From assembly GCA_030549775.1 (NCBI GenBank), contig CM060173.1, forward strand, positions 30,384,032 to 30,448,031: DNA of 64,000 bases, in the 5' to 3' direction. Each line of letters begins with the position of its first letter. Within the stretch, counting starts at the first letter, position 1. Positions 56,380 through 64,000 of the stretch are shown here, piece after piece. The position numbers and the translations under genes are program-made. The DNA comes from Tamarix chinensis. Its lineage: Eukaryota > Streptophyta > Magnoliopsida > Caryophyllales > Tamaricaceae. The notes beneath the pieces are model-generated. The model worked only from the letters and a program-made list of their open reading frames with translations. It was not told the DNA's origin and searched no databases.

Positions 56380-57147
56380 TATTACATTAGAATTATAATT
56401 TAAAGGTGTGTTTCATATCCGAAACCTCGATCCCGTCATCAATTCCTGCTACCCTCTATTAATTTATGCTACCATATTAATAATCATAACAACACACAGT
56501 CTAATTCAACACTTCATAATTACTATAAATAACACAATAACAAATAATTTATATATGTCAATGAAATAATTATGGAATAAAAATAATACACTTGCATTCA
56601 AACAAAAATCAAATTGAAATGGTGAAATATGTCTAATCCAAAAAGAAAGAGAGAGTCTGCTTTTCAAAAAAAACAAAAAATAACTTGTAATATATGGAAA
56701 CTAGAAATTATAAGCCAGTGTGAGTGGTTATATAATTATATAAAAACATAGGGGTATTGTGTTCTTTTTCTTGACTTAGCTAAAATTTGAAAACTAAGAT
56801 TTATGACTTTGATGGCAAAACATGAACCTTTGGTGTAAATAAACATGGGGGTACCATTTTTCTTCCTCTTTTACTTTCGCTTCTTGAAACTTTAGCACAA
56901 GATCTCCTTGGATGTTTGTTCTCCATTTTTGGTCTTTTCTTTTATTGATTCTATGTTCTCTTTATGTTTTTCTTGCTTCTTTTCCTCTTTCCTTAGATTT
57001 TTCCTTTGAATTTCTTCATTTTTGTTTTTTCCTACAAAATCTATCCAAAAGAAAAAAACTTGAGAAAAGATCAAATGTTATACAAAAAAATAATGGGGAA
57101 TAAATGGTAATTTACATAGAATAATAGCATACAAATCTCATACATCA
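56380..57147 (-). mobile_element. AT3, Athila LTR fragment
   Basis: Reverse-complement match to the first half of the AT1 LTR: the minus strand starts TGATGTATGAGATTTG at 57147 and runs to the GTTTCATATCCGAAACC region near 56410, ending at about 56380. The last 750 or so LTR bases are absent. It interrupts AT1 just where the ORF1-type frame should begin. Confidence 0.8.
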
Positions 57148-57960
57148 AATACCCCCATTCTTCAATGTGAATTATTTATTTTCTAATATTGGTGACACCT
57201 CCAACATGCCAACCTCCTCCACTTTCATGATTTCAGAAGCCAAGGCTTTGAGAATTTACAATCTTGTCTTCCATTATTTACAATTCCTTCTATCTTGCAC
57301 TATTTTTGGAAGGGGGATAGTACTAGTGTGGTTAGGACCATCGATCTTTTCCTATTAACTCCATTAGATTGACATAATTTATTTCCTAGCTAAGAAATTT
57401 AGGAGGGTAAGCAATTCCAAACAAGGATACATTATCATAGGTGGCTTTATTACCACTATTTCTATAGGCCCGGGCCTTGTCATACCTGATGATGATCCAA
57501 TTGAAGCTATGAGCATGTGCATCCACATTTAAAAGTTTTTTTTAGCACATTTCATTGAGTGTAGAAATCATGTGTGGAATCTTCACTACCAAGGCCATGC
57601 ATAATTTCCAGTACCTAATCCTGATAAGACTAATCCTTTAGACCACGGGAATTATCAACTCTCACATGATGATGCTGATCATGCTCCTATCACTATAGAG
57701 CAACCATGTCCCCATCCTTGTGAATAAGCAACACCTCCTTCCCCTCATCATCACCATTTGTATGCTATTTCATCATCTTCTATCCTTGATTGGCATCTCT
57801 AGTTTCAAACACATGTTAACTTACAGTTTCAAGAGGTATTATCTCAAATGACTTCCATTAGGACAAACCAAGATCAAATAATGGAGATGATCAAAACTCT
57901 TTATAAGTTTTAGCTTAGGTTAAAGGATCCACCACCTCTTACACCTCCATAAATTCCTTC
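57148..57960 (+). pseudogene. AT1 Athila ORF1-type protein, 5' truncated
   Basis: Reads FNVNYLFSNIGDTSNMP, then FMISEAKALRIYNLVFHYLQ and TIFGRG, matching AT2 (FNVNSFFARIGDISNMP ...). The first half, including the FNEDRQISLHELAHIF region, is replaced by AT3. The rest is Pro/His-rich and broken by stops. Function unknown. Confidence 0.68.
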
Positions 57961-59325
57961 TCATTCCATTTTTTTATTGTTCAGATTCATTCATTGAGGA
58001 TAATGCACAATCCAAGTAAGGGGTGATGCACTTTGTTTGGTATGTTTAGTGTGACTTGTTTTTAGTTTGTTCAAATTATTTTCTATGTTTGTGGTTTGTA
58101 ATTGTGTGTTTGGTTTATTTAAAATTTCAAGTGTGTATTTCATTTTTCAAAAAAAAAACTTTGTCAACAAGAAGTGGTAGATTAGATTTATTTATTCATT
58201 GGGTAATCAAGGTAAAGGGACTAAATCTTTTGACAGATGCTTTTCTAAATTTTTAATGAACAGATTTGATCACCATCTTGAAAACCTTAAAAATAAAAAT
58301 TTATACTATGATAGTAGTGAAGAAAAGAAAGTTATATTGATTAGTGATCAACCCATGCATTGATTAGATTGAGATGAAATGAGATTTAGAATTAGTAGAT
58401 ATAATTTTGTGAGCATTTGAGCCTATTTGTTGGATACATTGTTTATCCAAAATTATTTTGTTTATGTATGTATTATCAAATACATTGTTTATCTGAAATT
58501 ATTTTTTTTATGTATTCTTCAATGGTATTTGAACCTAGAATTTGCCATCAGTTCTCTTCAAGACTGTAGGATATTCAAAAATGATAGAGGCATTTTCATT
58601 TATTTTCTAGATAAGGACCAAATGGTATACCTTTGAAATTATTTTCCATTGTATAGCCCTTTTGAGCATTAAACATTATTCCAATAATATAACCTAAGAT
58701 AGAAACTATTATTAATGTGTATTTTCCTTCTTACTCTATGGCTAGTGGAGCAATAGTTATTGAAGGAGAATGTTATTTTGCTAATATAGTGAAATCTAAG
58801 CATGGGGGTGTTGGTGTTATGGAAATAATAAATGGAGTATCTAAGTATTTAAAAAGACATGATTTCCCTTGTTTATACCTTTTTAAGTTCTTTTCAAAAA
58901 CAATTTGTGCCATTTATTTGAAATTTGGTTGAATGAATAAAAAAAAGTTTGAGATTATAATAGGGTTGTGTTGTTTAAAGGGGGAAGTGAATGGAAAGAA
59001 AATATGAAGAGTTGAAAAAGAAAGTTTGCTCCTCTAGTTGATAGAGCCTTGCTACAATCCCAAACTTATACCCCATCTTAGAATGGTAACCCTATCACAA
59101 CTAAATTTAAGATGTGGTATGTTAGATGAGTGATCAAAAATATTTTTTAAACGTTTTTTATCTTGTGATTTTTACAAATGTTTTGAGTCCCACTACATTA
59201 TTAACCTTGACAATTTAATAAATCTAATATTTCAATTCTTGTTGATCGAAAATTATTTTAATTGTACTTTTAGATATTTTGGCTATACACGATATAATTT
59301 TTTGCTTAGGGATATGCAATGATCT
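57961..59325 (+). other. AT1 3' non-coding region
   Basis: AT-rich internal sequence between the ORF1-type frame and the polypurine tract. Short open frames (for example near 58717-58932) show no family resemblance. Confidence 0.55.
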
Positions 59326-59340
59326 AAGCATAGGGATATT
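59326..59340 (+). promoter_or_regulatory. AT1 polypurine tract
   Basis: AAGCATAGGGATATT directly before the 3' LTR, a slightly decayed form of the AT2 tract. Confidence 0.85.
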
Positions 59341-60853
59341 TGATGTTTTATGTAAAAATTTTCATTTATTCCCCATTATTTTTATAAGATTTGATATTTT
59401 CTTGAGTTGTTCTCTTTTGGATAGATTTTGCATAAAAAGATAAAAATGAAGAAAGTTAAAGGAGAAATCCAAGGAAAGAGGAAAAGAAGCAAGTAAACAT
59501 CAAGAGATCATGGAATAAATGGAAGAAAAGACCAAAAATAGAGAACAAACATCCAAGGAGATCTTATACTGAAGTTTCAAGAAGAGAAAGAAAAAGGAGG
59601 AAGAAACACGGTACCCTAGTACTTATTTACACTTGAGAGGGGTGTGTTTTTCCATCAAAGTCAGAAATATCAATCAATAATTTTTAGCTAATTTAGGAAA
59701 AAAAACATGGTGCCCCTGTATTTTTACAAACATGGATCATGTTTCTCTATAATTGTGTAACCACTCGTGTGGGCTTCTTTTTGTTATAACTTTACTCCAT
59801 GTATTATAAGTTGTCTTTTGGTTTTTCCAAAAACTAGGTTCTCTCTTTCTCTCTATATTAGACATATTTTACCATTTCAATTGCATTATTATTATCCATT
59901 GAAATCGAACTTACTATTGGTATTCTATAATTCAAGTTAATAAGTTCTTCTCCATTCATCTCTCAATTACCAAGTACTAATTTTTGTTTGAATCAAAATG
60001 TCATTATTTCATTAACATTTATGAATTATTTGTTTTTGTGTTGTTAATTATTGATATCAATTATGAAGTATTGAATTTGAGTTTGTGTTGTTATGATTAT
60101 TAAGATGGTAATGTAAATTAGTAGATGATAGGAGGAATCAATGATGGGATAAGGGTTTTGGATAAGAAATGCAACTTCAAATTATAATTCTAAAGGTAAT
60201 ATAATTAAATAATTTTATATCATATATTACGAGTTTAAACTAATTATATTGATCACCTCATTAGTCTAAAATTTAATCAAAGCTAGGATGATGGAATTTA
60301 TACATATTTATTAATTATCATCACTAGACTAGCAAAAGGTTAATCATTAATCTTATCTATTAATTCATAAAATTGCATGATGCGAGTTTGTGTGGTTATT
60401 GTTATAGAGTATCGATTTTTTTGTAATAATACCATTAATTGAATCTAGTGTTCTTAGCCCAAGTTATTAATTGGTTAGATGGTAAATTAAGAGCTCATTC
60501 AATTTACTAGAATTGAAGGAAAGCAAGGAAATGAATTATTGTGAGTTTTTATTAGTCAACATTAGTGCAATTAGAATTAATATTTTCTAGATAATTATCT
60601 GATACCCTAAATCCCTAATTGATTATCTCTCATCGTTATTTGTTCATTATTGAGTAAAGAATTTTATTACTTATCAATTGTATAAAATTTAGTGATAGAA
60701 ATCAATACTGATAGATAACTAGGGTTTTGACATTAATCACATAATTCTTGATTATAAACCATTCCTTGTGGTTTTGACTCCTACTTTCCATTTACTATGT
60801 ATTTGGGATTAGGATTTAATTATTAAATCTATTATACATACGATAGTGCATCA
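59341..60853 (+). mobile_element. AT1 3' LTR
   Basis: TGATGTTTTATG ... GTGCATCA, 1,513 bp, clearly diverged from the 5' LTR. Confidence 0.88.
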
Positions 60854-60903
60854 ATTCTTCCGCTAAAACTAATTTTTTTAGCATCAAAATTTAGGGTGTT
60901 ATA
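60854..60903 (+). mobile_element. TK1 5' LTR, final segment
   Basis: Contains TCCGCTAAAAC and AAATTTAGGGTGTTATA, the counterpart of the LTR end AAATTTGGGGGTGTTACA of TK4. It lies between AT1 and a primer-binding site, so it closes the TK1 LTR. Confidence 0.8.
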
Positions 60904-60906
60904 AGT

Positions 60907-60918
60907 TGGTATTAGAGC
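60907..60918 (+). promoter_or_regulatory. TK1 primer-binding site (initiator Met tRNA)
   Basis: TGGTATTAGAGC, three bases after the LTR end, identical to the TK2 and TK4 sites. Confidence 0.87.
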
Positions 60919-61154
60919 TTTGTTTTGTTAGCCATGTTATGGTTTTAAAATTTTGGTTTTTAAAACTAACCCTCATCTTATTTTATTAGTCTATTTCATA
61001 CTTTTAAAAACTTGATTCTTTAAAACCCCTTGATTAATGTAAGGAATTGAGAATGGATAGCCTAAGCATCCTTTAAATATGCTTATATGTAATATGTGCT
61101 ACTAAGCTAGGAATATATTTCCTAACATGTTTTATGTCTTGCAGGTAGCTTGGC

Positions 61155-62100
61155 ATGGCACTTAATGGTCACATTAACCATTTCGAAGAGAATTTTGAGG
61201 CCATCATCGAGTTTGTCAGGTGTTCACTATTGACACCTCAGCCTCAACCACTGCCACCACCACATTTACATTACCCATAGGAGAGTATTAGAGATGAATG
61301 ATTTAGAGGGTTGACCCAAGAGAGCATGATATGTACCATGTTTTATCCAAAGAGCCTCAAAAAGGATAAAATGGAGTTCATGTAGTTGACCCAAGAGAGT
61401 ATGATAGTGCGATAATACCATGCTCGACTCATGAAGCTATTGATATTTGCACCAGACATAGTTGCTTACGAGTCCACAATTGTATATCTATTTGAGCAAG
61501 GGCTCCATTTCATCATCTAAAGGATGATGGGTGCCATGGCTTTCTAAGACTTAGCCACATTATATGATTGGCCATATGTTTTCGTAATGATGGTTTAGTA
61601 GTAGGCTTCCATTCTAGGTAAGAGAAAGCCAGAGACACAGGATTCATGAGGTTGGATTTATTTTTAGGGAAATGGAACTCTAGCGCTCTAATAGAGGGGT
61701 CAAATCTAGTGGTAGAGAAGTCAGTTGCAGGACTAAGATCATACGGGTGGACAGAGTAGACCTACAAGATTGCTGAGATGCTTTATGTGCCATTTTTGTA
61801 GCTGGGATCATCCAAGGTGAGATTGTTGGGACACTTCTATTTAGTGTAGGATATGTGATCAATTGGCATATCAATCATTTGAGTGCTAGCATTAGTAGGG
61901 TCATTTACAATAGTAAGGACTGGTTGAATCTCGGTAGTAAGACTATCAACAATGGACCTACCAGCCATAACAACAACATAAGGCACATGCCCTAGTAGGT
62001 GTAAAGCCTAAAAAGGATAAAGGAAGACCATAGGGGCCATACCCTCTTCCCTAGAGAGGATAACAAAACCAAGGTTTTGGAGGTTATCATAGAGGATACT
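61155..62100 (+). pseudogene. TK1 gag
   Basis: Starts MALNGHINHFEENFEAIIEF, comparable to the TK4 start MNRRIGRLEEVFEAFMEF. Later LMKLLIFAPDIVAYESTIVY and FEQGLHFII match TK4 gag (TELLCFSPRIATNESTVVF). A nucleocapsid knuckle CHFCSWDHPR.DC (C-x2-C-x3-H-x4-C) is at about 61788-61826 with a stop inside. Heavily decayed. Confidence 0.78.
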
Positions 62101-62480
62101 AGGGAGGACAACTAGAAGGGTTTTTTAATATCATCAACTAGGTGGACACTAATCAGTAGTTATATGTGGTTATGACTATGTTTTCCATCCTCTCATTACT
62201 GGTGCTTGTGTTATTTGATTTTAGAGCATCCCTATCCTTTGTATCTACTAATTTTAATACTAAAGCTACCTTATCTCCATATGTTATTGTATCTATATAT
62301 ATAATGTTATATTCTTGGGATAGATTAGATTACACTAGGTTCTACTCGGGCATGGCCTTAGAGATAGGTAAAATAGAATTCCTAGTGGACTTTGTTGAGA
62401 TGGACCTATAGCAATTTGATGTCATCCTAGGGATGGATATCACTAGGGATGTCTTCCTAGTGATAGACTATGCATAGGAG
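62101..62480 (+). pseudogene. TK1 aspartic protease
   Basis: VLFDFRASLSFVS at about 62208-62246 corresponds to VLFDSGASHSFVS: the catalytic Asp remains but Ser-Gly are Phe-Arg. Downstream FDVILGMD is the second hallmark of the domain. Stops are present. Confidence 0.8.
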
Positions 62481-62699
62481 GAAGTTATGTTGCGAGCACC
62501 TCAAGGTGCTAGGAACTTTTATAGAAGATGTAAGCCTAAGCCTACAATGAAGGGTTACCTTATGTATTTATACAAATTTCAAGAGCTAAACAAGTATATG
62601 TTGGCACTAGGGGAAATTTTAGTCTCTCGGGAATTTTCTAACATCTTTCTAGAGGGGATATTGGGTATATCATTAGTACGTGAGATATAATTCACCATT

Positions 62700-63515
62700 G
62701 AGGTGGTATCGGGAGCCATGTTAGTTTTCAAGGCACCTTACTAGATGAATTCGGTAGAGTTGTAGGAGTTTAATTCATAGCTAGAGAATTTAGTGGCTCC
62801 CCGATACATTCACTTAAGTGTTCCTACATTAGGAGCACGGGTTCTCTTCATGAAGAAGATGGATGGGATTCTTCTCTTATGCATAGATTATTTGGGTTTG
62901 AACTAGTTGAGGATAAAGAACCAATATCCAATTCCTAGGAATGATGACTTGTTTGATCAGCTTTGGGGTGCTTCAATTTTCTCAAAGATCAACTTAAGTT
63001 TAGGCTATCAGTAACTATGCATTATTGAGGCATACATCATGAAAATGACTATTAAAACATGGTATGGGCACTTTGAGTTCAAAGTGATGCATTTTTGGCT
63101 CACTAATGCACTTATTATATTGATGGACTTGATTATGAGAATATTTTGGTCATTTCTTGATCCATTTGCGATGGCTTTTATATATTACATTTTGGTATAC
63201 TCTCTGAGCGGAGAGGAACATGAGTATCACCTTTGCACTATATTATCACTACTTAGAGAGAACTAGTGGATTTCCAAACTCTCTAAATGCAAGTTTTAGC
63301 TTTGGGAGGTTAAATTTTTAGGTCATGTGGATTTAGGAGGAGAATCCACCATGAACTCGAAAAATATTTTTGTAGTCATAGATTGGAAGGCATCCTATAG
63401 TGTTCCCAAGGTTTGTAGTTTCCTAGGTTTGGTTGGGTACTATAAGAGTTTTCTTATATACTTCTCAAAGGTAGCTTGTCCCATAACAAACCTTCTAAAT
63501 AAGGCTACCATATTT
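62700..63515 (+). pseudogene. TK1 reverse transcriptase
   Basis: VLFMKKMDGILLLCIDYLGL, then [20 protein letters not shown], a Gln-to-stop after GYQ, and FIYYILVYS at 63177-63203, where the catalytic Asp pair is Tyr-Tyr. The C-terminal part reads VCSFLGLVGYYKSFLIYFSK and VACPITNLL. Confidence 0.85.
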
Positions 63516-64000
63516 TAGTGGGATAATGCATACGAGGGAGAATTTCAGTAGTTAAAGTAGCATTTGACTACAACACCGATTTTGACTCTACTATTAGGAT
63601 CAAGAGGGTTTGAGATCATAGCGATGTGTCAAAGCATGGATTGAGTTTTGTATTAAGGTAATATCATAAGGTAGTGTATTATGCTTCTCATCCATCAAAG
63701 AATAATGAGAAAACCTACATGATGGATGATTTAGAACTAGCCACAATAATCTTTAATTGAAGATTTGAAGGCACAATCTGTATGGGACATAATGCATATT
63801 CTTTACCGACCATAAGAGTTACAAGTATATATTCGCTTAGAAGGATTTGAATATAAGGTAGAGGAAATGGCTAGAGTTGTTGAATGACTGTGATACCAAG
63901 TTTACCTAAAATGAAGGTAAGCCCAACATCATTACAAATGCCTTGAGTAAGAAGACATCACACTCTTTAAGTTCTTTCATGGTGGCTAATCGGTTTGTTG
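63516..64000 (+). pseudogene. TK1 RNase H, runs off the window
   Basis: GFEIIAMCQSMD (family [11 protein letters not shown], catalytic Asp lost), YHKVVYYASHPSK-like sequence, DDLELATIIFN and, near the edge, KPNIITNALSKKTSHSLSSF, the RNase H tail before integrase. Frames change often. The rest of pol and the 3' LTR of TK1 must lie beyond 64000. Confidence 0.78.

Larger units (their letters stand above)
40402..60853 (+). mobile_element. AT1, Athila-like Ty3/gypsy element
   Basis: Plus-strand element in the end of the TK1 LTR, flanked by diverged 5 bp copies ACGCT and ATTCT. Order: 5' LTR 40402-41935, PBS, gag, protease, then insertion AT2 (44513-53028), RT, RNase H, integrase, spacer, AT3 fragment, ORF1-type frame, non-coding 3' region, polypurine tract and 3' LTR 59341-60853. 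The DLGASINVM protease, MDDFSIHG RT and the TGGCGCC-type PBS mark the Athila clade. Confidence 0.88.

Overview
The window is plant nuclear DNA. It is AT-rich, packed with angiosperm retrotransposon families (Tekay-like, CRM-like and Athila-like Ty3/gypsy elements and an L1-type LINE), and carries one recognisable host gene, a CLE signalling-peptide gene whose peptide is RLVPSGPNPLHN. The species cannot be named from this sequence.

Layout. Bases 1-5071 look like host chromosome: the CLE gene on the minus strand (1460-1819) with a leader and TATA box, a possible 1.7 kb terminal-inverted-repeat element (2264-3933) and a Stowaway-like MITE (4544-4804). From 5072 to the right edge everything is one nest of transposable elements. 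I use these labels: TK1, the outermost Tekay-like element (+), whose 5' LTR starts near 5072 and whose coding part is at 61155-64000 and runs off the window; LN1, an L1-type LINE (-), 6303-38437, inserted in the TK1 LTR; TK2, a Tekay-like element (-), 9893-37140, inserted in LN1 between ORF1 and ORF2; TK3, a long LTR (+), 14209-18335, inserted in the TK2 integrase; TK4, a Tekay-like element (-), 18336-28620, inserted in TK3; CR1, a CRM-like element (+), 32348-36604, inserted in the right-hand LTR of TK2; AT1, an Athila-like element (+), 40402-60853, inserted about 50 bp before the end of the TK1 5' LTR; AT2, an Athila-like element (-), 44513-53028, inserted in AT1; AT3, an Athila LTR fragment (-), 56380-57147, also in AT1.

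The deepest stack has five layers: TK1, LN1, TK2, TK3, TK4. Matching target-site duplications support the reading: 15 bp for LN1 (12 of 15 matching, copies 32 kb apart), GTCAT for TK2 (copies 27 kb apart), CCTTT for CR1, and diverged 5 bp copies for AT1. One deletion at 28620/28621 explains why TK4 lacks most of one LTR, TK3 lacks its end and TK2 lacks its middle.

No element looks autonomous. Polyproteins are broken by stops, frameshifts, deletions and catalytic substitutions. CR1 looks youngest because its LTR copies are almost identical by eye, but it has lost everything from the end of its 5' LTR to the middle of reverse transcriptase. Domain and clade assignments come from reading translations against remembered family motifs. 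No database search or alignment program was run, and percentages are estimates by eye.
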